Of a stretch of 64,000 bases of DNA, positions 27,280 through 35,722 are shown piece after piece; the stretch's first letter is position 1, and the number at the start of each line of letters is the position of its first letter. A model generated the notes under the pieces. It was not told the DNA's origin and ran no database searches. It saw only the letters and a list, made by a program, of their open reading frames with translations. The stretch is from Bdellovibrionales bacterium (lineage in GTDB: Bacteria; Bdellovibrionota; Bdellovibrionia; Bdellovibrionales; Bdellovibrionaceae), in the NCBI GenBank assembly GCA_018266295.1, contig JAFEAQ010000004.1, forward strand, positions 372,001 to 436,000. Reading direction: 5' to 3'. The position numbers and the translations under genes were made by a program.

Positions 27280-28695
27280 TTATGTTCCAGCACCAGGAGC
27301 GAAGTTACGCGGTTTACCTGGCATTGGTGGCGGAGCCTGTGGAGGCGGCGCCATTGTCATTGGACCCACCGGTTCTGGATCTGGATCGCGGAAGCGTGAG
27401 AACTTCGCATCGAAACGGAGCTTAACAGTACCCGTGGCACCGTTACGTTGCTTACCGATGATCACTTCGGCGTGACCTTGCTTATCTGGATCATCCTTGT
27501 CGTAGTAGTCATCACGATAAAGCATCATGATAACGTCGGCATCTTGCTCGATCGATCCGGATTCACGAAGATCTGAAAGCATTGGACGACGATCTGAACG
27601 ACCCTCTACACCACGATTCAACTGCGCAAGTGCGATGACAGGAATCTGTAATTCTTTAGCAAGAACCTTCAGGGCTTTTGAAATCTCAGAAACCGCGCGC
27701 TCGCGGCTTTCCACTTTTTGTTTCAAATCCATCAACTGCAAGTAGTCAATCATGACGAGATCTAGACCGTGTTGTGCCTTCAAACGACGGCAACGTGCAC
27801 GGATCTCGAAGGGGCTTACGCCCGGAGTATCATCAATGAACAAGTTTGCTTCACTCAAAGTACCAGCAGCGCTGATCAACTTTGGCCAAGAAGAATCTTG
27901 AATACGACCGGTACGGATTTCACCCATACCGACTTTTGCCTCCGCAGAAAGAAGACGCATCATCATCGACTCTTTACCCATCTCGAGAGAGAAGTAAGCT
28001 ACAGTCTTCTTCATGCGAAGGGCTGCGTGCTGAGCGATGTTCAAGCTGAATGCGGTTTTACCCATGGAAGGACGAGCGGCAATAATCGTTAATTCGCCTG
28101 GATGAAGACCGGCAGTCATGTCATCCATCCCTTTAAAACCTGTCGCAAGACCTGTGATGTCCGCTTTGCGCTTAAAGAGTTCTTCGATTTTTTCGATAGA
28201 AGATTTAACGATCTCCATAGAGCCGACAAGACCTTGCTTGGCCTTGTTTTCGCCGACTTTCAAAACTTCGGCTTCGGCTTGGTCGATCAAACTTTCAATA
28301 TCGGCGTAGTCCTGATTGTAAGCACGCTCGATCAAGCCGTTGCTGGTTGCGATCAAACGGCGAAGCAAAGACTTTTCACGCACGATCTCGGCGTGAGTTT
28401 GAATGTTAGCTGCTGAAATTGTTTTATCCAAAAGACTCACGAGATATTCAGGACCACCGGATGTTTCAAGCTCATCGCGAGATTGAAGCAAGTTAGTGAC
28501 AGTGATGATATCGATCGGTTGGCTTTTGCCGTGGAGATCTTTAATAGCCTGATAAATCTTTTGATTTGCGGGCTTGTAGAAGTCGTCTGTATCGATCAAG
28601 TCTGCGACTTGGTCGAAGGCCTCTTGATCTAACATCAAGCCGCCAATAATCGACTGTTCAGCCTCCAGATGCTGAGGCGGGATACGTGCGCTCAT
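27280..28695 (-). CDS. dnaB: Replicative DNA helicase DnaB
   Basis: Hexameric 5'-3' helicase, 471 residues. The N-terminal domain starts RIPPQHLEAEQSIIGGLMLD. The RecA-like core has Walker A ARPSMGKT (207-214), AYFSLEMGKESMMMRL, the Walker B region LVMIDYLQLM and the arginine-finger/loop region SDLRESGSIEQDADVIMMLYRD. The C terminus carries a Pro-rich extension (MTMAPPPQAPPPMPGKP) beyond the usual end. The start has AGGAGGGG 4 bases upstream. fis and queE lie upstream on the same strand but are separated by a 106-base gap. Confidence 0.97.
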   Translation of the reverse strand: MSARIPPQHLEAEQSIIGGLMLDQEAFDQVADLIDTDDFYKPANQKIYQAIKDLHGKSQPIDIITVTNLLQSRDELETSGGPEYLVSLLDKTISAANIQTHAEIVREKSLLRRLIATSNGLIERAYNQDYADIESLIDQAEAEVLKVGENKAKQGLVGSMEIVKSSIEKIEELFKRKADITGLATGFKGMDDMTAGLHPGELTIIAARPSMGKTAFSLNIAQHAALRMKKTVAYFSLEMGKESMMMRLLSAEAKVGMGEIRTGRIQDSSWPKLISAAGTLSEANLFIDDTPGVSPFEIRARCRRLKAQHGLDLVMIDYLQLMDLKQKVESRERAVSEISKALKVLAKELQIPVIALAQLNRGVEGRSDRRPMLSDLRESGSIEQDADVIMMLYRDDYYDKDDPDKQGHAEVIIGKQRNGATGTVKLRFDAKFSRFRDPDPEPVGPMTMAPPPQAPPPMPGKPRNFAPGAGT

Positions 28696-28801
28696 AACCC
28701 CTCCTGAGACACGGTATTACCGAAAATTCTAGAACGACAGTGCGGGACACTCATAGTAGTTAGCCAAGGATGGCCCGCTGATGAAAAGTCAGGACGTTCT
28801 C

Positions 28802-29101
28802 TTAGTTATTTTTCTTAACACGAATTTTGTAATTGTCGATTTTCTTTTTCAAAGTGTTGCGATTGATGCCTAGCATTTGAGCGGTTTTAACTTGGTTACC
28901 GTTGTAGGCGCGGAGTGCTAGCTCCAGCAAAGGTTTTTCAACTTGTTCGATAACGACGTTGTAAAGGCCATTGAGTTCTACTTGCGCTTCTTTTTGTTGA
29001 GCAAACAAAACTTCGAGTTTGCTTTTTACAAGCTTCTCGAGGCTTACAGATTGAAGATTTGCAACAAAAAGATTGTCTGAACTGTTCAGGTTCGGCGTCA
29101 T
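28802..29101 (-). CDS. fis: Fis-family DNA-binding protein
   Basis: A 99-residue protein, almost the length of E. coli Fis (98). The C-terminal half matches the Fis helix-turn-helix: VEKPLLELALRAYNGNQVKTAQMLGINRNTLKKKI, of which NGNQVKTAQMLGINRNTLKK is the core. There is no AAA+ or receiver domain, so it is a stand-alone nucleoid/regulatory protein and not the tail of an enhancer-binding protein. GGGAG precedes ATG 29101. It sits between queE and dnaB; a shared transcript with queE is possible across the 69-base gap. Confidence 0.88.
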   Translation of the reverse strand: MTPNLNSSDNLFVANLQSVSLEKLVKSKLEVLFAQQKEAQVELNGLYNVVIEQVEKPLLELALRAYNGNQVKTAQMLGINRNTLKKKIDNYKIRVKKNN

Positions 29102-29170
29102 GGAACTCCCAATTATTCAAAGTGTAATTTGCTGATATCACAAGCCCGGAAAACTAAAGCCGGCTTTTGA

Positions 29171-29821
29171 CTAAACTCCGCGTTTTTCAGGAGACCAAAT
29201 ATACTTATGCAGTTGCAATTGCAACCTCGCAGATGAATTTTTTTGCAAAATAGTTTCTGCCAACCAGCGTTCAGCAATTTGGCCGTATGATGGGCTGTAT
29301 AAAACCACATATTTTTCAAATAAATCATGTTGACGACAGAATTCTTCTGACCACTCGAAGTCTTTTTCAGAACAAATGACAAACTTGAATTCCGTGCTAG
29401 GAGCAGCGAAGCGGAGATTGTCCATCAAGAAAGAATCTGCAGCGCCACTGTCGGGAGTTTTCACATCGAGAATGACTTTCACTCGTGAGTCCACGTGCTC
29501 AATGCTCTTTGAGCCGCTGGTTTCTAGCGAAACAATATGGTTGTCGTCGCACAAAGTTTTCATCAAGGTGTGCACGGGCTTTTGCAGCAACGGTTCACCG
29601 CCGGTGATGCAAACATATTTTGTTTTGTGCGATTTAATTTCCTTGATGATGTCATCGAGAGACTGATTCTCACCTTCGTAGTAAGAATATTTGGTGTCGC
29701 AATAAGTGCAGCGAAGATTGCACGCAGTGGTTCTGACAAAGACCGTTGGGTTGCCTACGTAAGTGGTTTCACCCTGAATACTATAGAAAATTTCATTTAG
29801 TTTAAGCTGACTTTTTAGCAT
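29171..29821 (-). CDS. queE: 7-carboxy-7-deazaguanine synthase QueE
   Basis: Radical SAM enzyme of queuosine (7-deazaguanine) biosynthesis, 216 residues. The N terminus NEIFYSIQGETTYVGNPTVFVR is diagnostic. The [4Fe-4S]-SAM motif is CNLRCTYC, followed by YVCITGGEPLLQ (the GGE motif) and SLETSGS. ATG 29821 has AAGGG upstream, while the open frame back to 29860 lacks a start signal. No other que gene is in the window. I looked for a preQ1 riboswitch in front and saw none. ftsK starts divergently about 100 bases away. Confidence 0.93.
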   Translation of the reverse strand: MLKSQLKLNEIFYSIQGETTYVGNPTVFVRTTACNLRCTYCDTKYSYYEGENQSLDDIIKEIKSHKTKYVCITGGEPLLQKPVHTLMKTLCDDNHIVSLETSGSKSIEHVDSRVKVILDVKTPDSGAADSFLMDNLRFAAPSTEFKFVICSEKDFEWSEEFCRQHDLFEKYVVLYSPSYGQIAERWLAETILQKNSSARLQLQLHKYIWSPEKRGV

Positions 29822-29925
29822 GTTCCAGACCCTTGTCGTGACTCTATGTACCCAGACCATATCCTTAGGTCAAGGCCAGCTCCCCAAAGCTTTCCCTATT
29901 GTAATATGTCCTGTAAATTTTTGTA

Positions 29926-32316
29926 ATGAACCTCATTTTAAAAAAATTCCGTCATGACATTCTCGCCATCTCTTTTCTTGGACTTGCCTGCTTCTTGGGT
30001 CTGGCGCTTGCTGGTTTTAACCCGATGGATCCTTCTCTCAACTCTCTGGGACAAGGGCTAAAAGCAACGAATCATTGCGGAATCGTGGGGAGCTTTCTTT
30101 CGGACCTTCTTTTTCAATTTTTCGGCCTGACCTCGTGGCTTTTGGTGGCGGGCTTTTTAAAGCTCGCGTATGCGGGTTTCCGTCGCGAGGACGTGGATCT
30201 GAAGAACATTCGCTTTATTTGGGGCTTGTTACTTATCATCAACTTATCGAGCCTGTTGTCTCTGTACATGCCAGATAAGAAGATTTTTGCGAACCAGATC
30301 TATCTCGGCGGCCTTTTGGGTTTAGGCGTGTCCCAGGCCCTTTTGCGCGCGTTTAACTACGCGGGCGTTCAGGTGGTTCTTTGGAGTCTTTCTGCGGTGC
30401 TCGTGGTGTTCTATTCAGAAAAAACCGTGAAGGAGCTTGTTCGCCTGCCTGTCGAGGTTTGGGAAGCTTTTTCTGAGTGGGGCGTAATCGCCCGCATCCA
30501 AAAAATGTTTATATCCTCTACGCCTAAGAAAAAAGCCAAGAAATCCACAGAACCTGCCGCCAGCAAGGGTTTCTTCAGCATGAAGGGCGAAGAGTTTGTG
30601 GAAAAGTCTGAGGAAAAGTCGTCACCTATTCCGGATTTATCTGCCGCTAAGCAACTTCGTCTCGAGGAAGAAGAAGAGGACGAGGAAGTCGATGATGCGG
30701 ACGAGAGCGATGAGGACAACGAGATTCCGGTGTCAAAAGCGCCAGCGAAGCGTAAAGTCGTTCTGAAGGCACGTGTTCCTCAAAAAGTCGCCAACTGGCA
30801 GATGCCGAAGCTTTCTTTACTCGAAGACCCTCCTGCAACACGCATTAAGGTCGACGAGAAAGAAATTCGCAGAAAAGCGGATTTGCTTGTGGATAAGTTG
30901 AAGCAATTCAATGTCGAAGGCCAAATCGTTGCCGTAAAACCGGGGCCTGCGGTTACCATGTTCGAATTTAAACCGAATGCCGATGTGAAGCTCAGTAAGA
31001 TCACCGAGCTTGCCGACGACTTGTCGTTGGCCCTCAGCAGTGAGTCTTTGCGGATCATTGCTCCGATCCCGGGCCGCGATGTGGTTGGTATTGAAACATC
31101 GAATGCACAACGTGAGACCGTGTATCTGAAAGACATGTTGGCTGAAGATACATTCTGGTCTGAAGATTTGAAGCTACCGATTGCTTTGGGTAAGCAAGCC
31201 AATGGTGACCCGAAGATCGTTGATCTTCGCAAGATGCCGCACTTGCTTGTTGCCGGCACGACGGGTTCTGGTAAATCGGTATTCACTGTTTCTTCGATTA
31301 CAGGAATGTTGTTTAAGCACTCCCCTAAAACTTTGCGTCTGATTTTGGTCGATCCAAAACAAGTGGATTTGGCGGCGTTCTCGCAAGTGCCTCACTTGAT
31401 CATGCCGCCGGTGACGGATCCGAAGAAAGCCGTGTCGGCACTTCGTTGGGCTGTGAAAGAAATGGAAAAGCGCAACAAATCGATGTCGAAGTTCGGCGCG
31501 CGTAAGCTCGAAGAATTCAACGAGATGGTTGCGAACATGCCGGCTGATAAAATCGCTGAGCATCAGAAATTTAATGAAGAACTTGAAAATCAAGGCATCG
31601 CAAAACTGGAACAGTACTACTACACTCCGCAGCCGTACATCGTCATCGTGGTGGAAGAGTTCGCGGACTTGATGGCGGTTGACAAAGTGAATGTGGAACA
31701 GACGATCATCCGCCTCGCGCAAATGGCTCGTGCGTGCGGTATTCACTTGATGCTTGCAATGCAATCGCCGCGCAAAGAAGTTGTGACCGGTTTGATTAAG
31801 ACAAATATTCCTGGCCGTATCAGTTTCAAAGTTGCCGGAAAAATGGATTCGCGAATTATTTTGGATGAGATGGGGGCGGAACGTTTGCTTGCAAATGGTG
31901 ACATGCTCTTCCTCGCTCCGGGTGTAGCAAAACCAATGCGTCACCATGGTCCATTCTTGAAAGATCAGGAAATCAACGGCGTTGCAAAATTCTGGTCAGA
32001 TCAAGCAGAACCAGAATTTGATCCGCTCGCGATGAAAGCACTTGATGGTTTCGCAGGTGGCGGTGGTGGTGATGGAGATTTCGCCGGCGCGAGTGGCGAC
32101 GGTTTTGATGATCAAGAGTACGACGAACGCTATGACGAAATTCTTTCTTGGGCTGCGGACCAAAAAGAAGTCAGCGCGTCGCTCATACAAAGGAAGTTCC
32201 GCCTTGGCTATCCTCGAGCTGCGAGAATTATTGAAATTTTCGAAAAAGAGGGCGTTGTGGGGCCGGCCAACGGCAGCAAGCCGCGTCAAGTTCTTGTGAA
32301 TAGTTTGAGAGATTAG
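29926..32316 (+). CDS. ftsK: DNA translocase FtsK
   Basis: A 796-residue FtsK/SpoIIIE protein that pumps DNA at the division septum. About four to five N-terminal membrane helices (LAISFLGLACFLGLALAGF onwards) are followed by a short, very acidic linker (residues about 245-268, EEEEEDEEVDDADESDEDNE). The motor follows, with Walker A AGTTGSGKS (443-451), VDPKQVDLAAF, VVEEFADLMAV and MQSPRKEVVTGLIK. A Gly-rich segment (GFAGGGGGDGDFAGAS) precedes the winged-helix gamma domain (SASLIQRKFRLGYPRAARIIE). ATG 29926 has no clear Shine-Dalgarno sequence. A 10-bp hairpin overlaps the stop codon. Confidence 0.96.
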   Translation: MNLILKKFRHDILAISFLGLACFLGLALAGFNPMDPSLNSLGQGLKATNHCGIVGSFLSDLLFQFFGLTSWLLVAGFLKLAYAGFRREDVDLKNIRFIWGLLLIINLSSLLSLYMPDKKIFANQIYLGGLLGLGVSQALLRAFNYAGVQVVLWSLSAVLVVFYSEKTVKELVRLPVEVWEAFSEWGVIARIQKMFISSTPKKKAKKSTEPAASKGFFSMKGEEFVEKSEEKSSPIPDLSAAKQLRLEEEEEDEEVDDADESDEDNEIPVSKAPAKRKVVLKARVPQKVANWQMPKLSLLEDPPATRIKVDEKEIRRKADLLVDKLKQFNVEGQIVAVKPGPAVTMFEFKPNADVKLSKITELADDLSLALSSESLRIIAPIPGRDVVGIETSNAQRETVYLKDMLAEDTFWSEDLKLPIALGKQANGDPKIVDLRKMPHLLVAGTTGSGKSVFTVSSITGMLFKHSPKTLRLILVDPKQVDLAAFSQVPHLIMPPVTDPKKAVSALRWAVKEMEKRNKSMSKFGARKLEEFNEMVANMPADKIAEHQKFNEELENQGIAKLEQYYYTPQPYIVIVVEEFADLMAVDKVNVEQTIIRLAQMARACGIHLMLAMQSPRKEVVTGLIKTNIPGRISFKVAGKMDSRIILDEMGAERLLANGDMLFLAPGVAKPMRHHGPFLKDQEINGVAKFWSDQAEPEFDPLAMKALDGFAGGGGGDGDFAGASGDGFDDQEYDERYDEILSWAADQKEVSASLIQRKFRLGYPRAARIIEIFEKEGVVGPANGSKPRQVLVNSLRD

Positions 32317-32327
32317 CCTCTCAAACT
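32302..32327 (+). other. Perfect 10-bp hairpin across the ftsK stop codon
   Basis: AGTTTGAGAG (32302-32311) and CTCTCAAACT (32318-32327) pair perfectly. The stop TAG (32314-32316) lies in the loop ATTAGC. No T-run follows, so it is probably an mRNA 3' structure and not an intrinsic terminator. Confidence 0.6.
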
Positions 32328-32390
32328 TGACTCCGTTTCTGAACATGATCTGATTGTAATCCTTAAACAACTAGTTCAAGGAGGACATCA

Positions 32391-32963
32391 ATGTTTAAAG
32401 CAATCATCGCGGCTCTTGGTTTGGCAGTAACTGTTCAAGCTCACGCTGCTCCATCAGTTTTCGACGTAGTAAGAAATATTCAACAAGCTGCCATCATGGA
32501 CCAAGCTCACACTCAAGGTTTGGACTGGAAAGTTGGCGATTCAAACTCATACACATTGGACATGGGCTTCATCAAAGGCTCTATGGTTATGACTATGAGA
32601 CAAATCGCTGCTGATGGTTACTGGTTGGATCAAGATATGGACATGGGCTTCGCTGGAAAACAAAAAGCTCAAATGCTTTTGGATCCAAATACTGGCGAAA
32701 TCAAAAGAATGGTTGTTAACGGTCAAGACCAACAAATTCCAAAACAAAACGTAGAAATCGTTGAAGTTGTTGAAGACCACATCACTGTTCCAGCTGGCTC
32801 TTTCGATTGCATCCACGCACGTATCAAAGACAAAGATACTAACCAAGAAACTAACGCTTGGATCAACCCACAACTCATCCCACTTTCTGGTATGTTGAAA
32901 ACAATCCAACCGAGCCAATTCGGTCAAGTGACTGTTGAGTTGAAATCTTTCGTTAAAAACTAA
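32391..32963 (+). CDS. Secreted/periplasmic protein, function unknown
   Basis: A 190-residue protein with signal peptide MFKAIIAALGLAVTVQAHA, cleaved before APSVFD. The mature part is beta-rich, with repeated MDMGF/LDMGF motifs (YTLDMGFIKGSMVMTMRQI, DQDMDMGFAGKQKAQMLLD) and a later TVPAGSFDCIHARIKDKDT block. The last is reminiscent of DUF3108-type or LolA-like folds, in which a segment V-P-A-G-x-F-x-C precedes a conversion to ester or lipid-binding use. That similarity is weak. ATG 32391 has AAGGAGG. Its stop overlaps the next start by one base. Confidence 0.75.
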   Translation: MFKAIIAALGLAVTVQAHAAPSVFDVVRNIQQAAIMDQAHTQGLDWKVGDSNSYTLDMGFIKGSMVMTMRQIAADGYWLDQDMDMGFAGKQKAQMLLDPNTGEIKRMVVNGQDQQIPKQNVEIVEVVEDHITVPAGSFDCIHARIKDKDTNQETNAWINPQLIPLSGMLKTIQPSQFGQVTVELKSFVKN

Positions 32964-33838
32964 TGAATTTGATTTCAGTAAGAAGAGCTGCACTATTTTG
33001 TGCGGCTCTTTTCTTTTTTCAGGGTTCTATTTCAGTTTCCGCTGAGAACAAGTCTAAAAAAGCGGAGACCTCCAAAGATATTATCGAAAAAGCTTATAAT
33101 CTAAGTCTGCAAAAAGACCGCTCTCAGGCGATCAATATCCTCGTTAATGCTATCAAGCAGGAAAATGCTCGCAAAGGAGACACGACGGAGCTGAAAAAAG
33201 CTTTGCAACAGGTGTCTTACTTATTTTATTCCGATCGCGCCCAACAGGCTTATGAGCTGGCCCTCTCTCTACGCCGAACGGATCCAGGTCAAGCGCTTCA
33301 GAAAATGAATGAGGCTGTTAGGATCGAAAGCGATAACCTGACTCTGTTTAATGAAATGCAAAGAATGATTTTGATCAAAGGTGATTGTTCAGGTGGCTTG
33401 GAGAACATCTCCAAAGAGCGTCTGCAGGATCCTTTTGATGAAAACCTGATTCTCTTGCAAGCCCAGGCCCAAGGGTGTTTGAACCAGTGGGAAGAGTATA
33501 AAAAGACCCGTGACCTTTTCGATGCAAAAAAATCCACTTTGGCTAAGTTCTGGCAGGCGCTTGAAATAGAGCTCGCTTTCTATGAAAAGAGTCCCGCTCG
33601 TGCCAAAGACATGATCGCGGCCTTGCAAAAGCTCGACGAGAAGTATCCAGAGCTCCATTATTGGCAATGGCGCGTTGCAAGCGGCTCGGACAGGCCACCG
33701 CTGGCACAAAAGTACATCAAAGAATGTAAAAACATGTCGGCAACTCTTTACAGACAGTATATGACAGACGTGAATCTCTGTCGTAGAGTAGCCGAAGTTG
33801 AGGCCGCTGCAAAAAGCACAAATGGAACCAATGAATAA
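32963..33838 (+). CDS. Secreted TPR-like protein, function unknown
   Basis: A 291-residue protein with an N-terminal signal (ALFCAALFFFQGSISVSA) and then helical repeats of the TPR/Sel1 type (DIIEKAYNLSLQKDRSQAINILVNAIKQ, QQAYELALSLRRTDPGQALQKM, NEAVRIESDN). It should be periplasmic. It starts on the last base of the preceding stop (TAATG) and overlaps the following lptM-like gene by 8 bases, so three envelope genes are translationally linked ahead of the dap genes. No catalytic motif or partner is visible. Confidence 0.75.
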   Translation: MNLISVRRAALFCAALFFFQGSISVSAENKSKKAETSKDIIEKAYNLSLQKDRSQAINILVNAIKQENARKGDTTELKKALQQVSYLFYSDRAQQAYELALSLRRTDPGQALQKMNEAVRIESDNLTLFNEMQRMILIKGDCSGGLENISKERLQDPFDENLILLQAQAQGCLNQWEEYKKTRDLFDAKKSTLAKFWQALEIELAFYEKSPARAKDMIAALQKLDEKYPELHYWQWRVASGSDRPPLAQKYIKECKNMSATLYRQYMTDVNLCRRVAEVEAAAKSTNGTNE

Positions 33839-33986
33839 AGCACTTTTAGCAACAATCATTGTTTTTGGAATCACCGCCTGCGGGGTGAAAGGGAAACCTT
33901 TGCCGCCACTGGAGCCACCATCCATTGGGATTGGTGAGCCTGTTCTCAACAAAAAAGACGAAAAGAAAAATTATCAGAAAAGGTGA
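33831..33986 (+). CDS. lptM: LptM-like small lipoprotein upstream of dapF
   Basis: A 51-residue lipoprotein, MNKALLATIIVFGITACG, with the lipobox ITAC and then GVKGKPLPPLEPPS, which matches the pattern C-G-x-K-G-P-L-x-x-P of LptM (formerly YifL). In E. coli the gene also lies directly before dapF. LptM assists oxidative maturation of the LptDE lipopolysaccharide translocon. The start at 33831 overlaps the previous gene by 8 bases; an ATG at 33822 would add three residues. The identification rests on the motif, size and context together. Confidence 0.75.
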   Translation: MNKALLATIIVFGITACGVKGKPLPPLEPPSIGIGEPVLNKKDEKKNYQKR

Positions 33987-33991
33987 TGTGA

Positions 33992-34843
33992 ATGGCTTTC
34001 TTGCCAATTCCCCTTGTGAAAATGTCTGGTGCTGGAAACACGTTTGTTTTGGTTGATGCCACAAGCAGATCGACTTGGCTCGATATTGAAAGCAAACTGC
34101 GTATTAAGCGCGTTCCATTTGTTAAAATGATTTGCGACAGAACTCTTGGCGTCAGTGCTGATGGTGTCTTGTTTCTGCAAGATGGTGTGGATGGCAATGA
34201 CTACACCTGGGACTTCTACAATGCCGATGGTTCAACGGCTGATATGTGTGGCAACGCGGCTCGCTGCTCGGCTTTGTATGTGAATGAATACCTGAGTGCG
34301 GCCGTGACCGGTACTTATAAGTTTAAAACCGGTGCCGGCCAAGTGGTCGCACAAGTTCTAGGCGATGAGCGTGTTCGAGTCTTGATGCCTCCGGTGAAAA
34401 GTTATCAGGAGTTTAAGACGCTTGAAATTGATGGACATCCCCATACATTTTCTTATGTGAATTCAGGCGTTCCACATTTGGTAATGCAGCTTGCGAACTA
34501 CAAGCACGCTGCGGACTTAAAAGAGATGGCCCGCAAAGCTCGTCATCATAAAGACCTTGGTGCGGAAGGTGCGAATGTCACTTTCTATGTGCGTGAGAAA
34601 GATAATTTGATCAAAGCGGTGACCTTTGAGCGCGGAGTTGAGGACTACACTCAAGCTTGTGGAACAGGTGCCGTTGCGGCCGCCTATGTCGAGTTTATGA
34701 AATCCAAAGTTCGCAATATTGATGTCCATATGCCGGGCGGAATTTTATTTGTGCAATTTCCTGAAGAGGGAAACCATCCATTGATGACCGGTGAAGCGGT
34801 CTTCGTGATGGAGTTCCAATATTTCTATGAGGTGGTCGGATGA
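33992..34843 (+). CDS. dapF: Diaminopimelate epimerase
   Basis: Cofactor-independent racemase that converts LL- to meso-diaminopimelate for peptidoglycan and lysine. It is 283 residues. The two catalytic cysteines are visible, Cys86 in DMCGNAARC and Cys223 in QACGTGA, as are KMSGAGNTFVLVD at the N terminus and YVNSGVPHLV. The stop overlaps the dapA start by four bases (ATGA), typical of coupled translation. It heads a dapF-dapA-dapB set. Confidence 0.96.
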   Translation: MAFLPIPLVKMSGAGNTFVLVDATSRSTWLDIESKLRIKRVPFVKMICDRTLGVSADGVLFLQDGVDGNDYTWDFYNADGSTADMCGNAARCSALYVNEYLSAAVTGTYKFKTGAGQVVAQVLGDERVRVLMPPVKSYQEFKTLEIDGHPHTFSYVNSGVPHLVMQLANYKHAADLKEMARKARHHKDLGAEGANVTFYVREKDNLIKAVTFERGVEDYTQACGTGAVAAAYVEFMKSKVRNIDVHMPGGILFVQFPEEGNHPLMTGEAVFVMEFQYFYEVVG

Positions 34844-35721
34844 AAAACTTCAAATCTACAATAACAGCTCTTATCACCCCTTTCAGCAACGGCGCCGTTG
34901 ACTTTGCCTCGCTGGAAAAGCTCATTCGTCATCAAATTCAAAACGGTGTCGAAGGCTTTGTGATTAACGGCACAACGGCCGAGAGCCCAACTTTGACTGA
35001 CAAAGAGGTCGAAGAGATTTTTAAAGCAGCACGTTCTGTCGTAGGCCCACAGTTTCCGCTCATTATGGGAACGGGCTCTAACAGCACGGCAAAAACAGAA
35101 GAGGCCTCTGAGAAAGCCGAAGCATTAGGTGCTGATGCGGTTTTGGTCGTTGTTCCTTATTACAACAAACCACCGCAGCGCGGATTGGTTCAGCACTTCT
35201 CAGAGGTAGCGAAGTCTGTCAGCATTCCTGTGATTTTATATAATGTTCCAGGTCGCACGATTACAGCATTGTCTGCGGATAGCATTCGCGAACTGAGCCA
35301 GGTTCAAAATATTATTGGCATTAAAGAGGCTTCCGGGAATATTGAATTTGCCTCTGAGATTATTCGTAAAACAAGCCCTGAGTTTGTGATGCTGTCTGGT
35401 GATGACGGTACTTATGTCGATTTCTTGCAAGCCGGTGGCCATGGCGTAATCTCGGTCGCAAGTCATGTCATCCCTCGCGAGATGCTGAACTGGAAGAAGC
35501 TTGTTAAGAGCGGAAAATATGACGAAGCGAATGCAGACTTGAAAAAGCATATGGCTTTGATCAATCACCTATTTGTTGAAGCAAATCCAATTCCGGTGAA
35601 GATGGCCCTATATTTTATGGGCTTGATTAAGTCCCCTGAGTTGCGCTTGCCACTCGTTCAGATGTCTGAAGACCTTGCGCAAAAAATGAAGCAAGAAATG
35701 AAATCCCTGGGAGTTATCTAG
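34840..35721 (+). CDS. dapA: 4-hydroxy-tetrahydrodipicolinate synthase
   Basis: Class I aldolase-type enzyme that condenses pyruvate with aspartate semialdehyde, 293 residues. The motifs seen are ALITPFSNGAVDFASLEKLI, INGTTAESPTL, VVPYYNKPPQRGL (catalytic Tyr), NVPGRT and the Schiff-base lysine in IIGIKEASGN, followed by LSGDDGTYVDF. It overlaps dapF by 4 bases and dapB begins 1 base after its stop. Confidence 0.97.
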   Translation: MKNFKSTITALITPFSNGAVDFASLEKLIRHQIQNGVEGFVINGTTAESPTLTDKEVEEIFKAARSVVGPQFPLIMGTGSNSTAKTEEASEKAEALGADAVLVVVPYYNKPPQRGLVQHFSEVAKSVSIPVILYNVPGRTITALSADSIRELSQVQNIIGIKEASGNIEFASEIIRKTSPEFVMLSGDDGTYVDFLQAGGHGVISVASHVIPREMLNWKKLVKSGKYDEANADLKKHMALINHLFVEANPIPVKMALYFMGLIKSPELRLPLVQMSEDLAQKMKQEMKSLGVI

Positions 35722-35722
35722 A

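Noticed and set aside
29822-29925. preQ1 riboswitch in front of queE
   Set aside because: I found no preQ1 aptamer pattern (C-rich hairpin followed by the A-rich tail) in the gap to ftsK.
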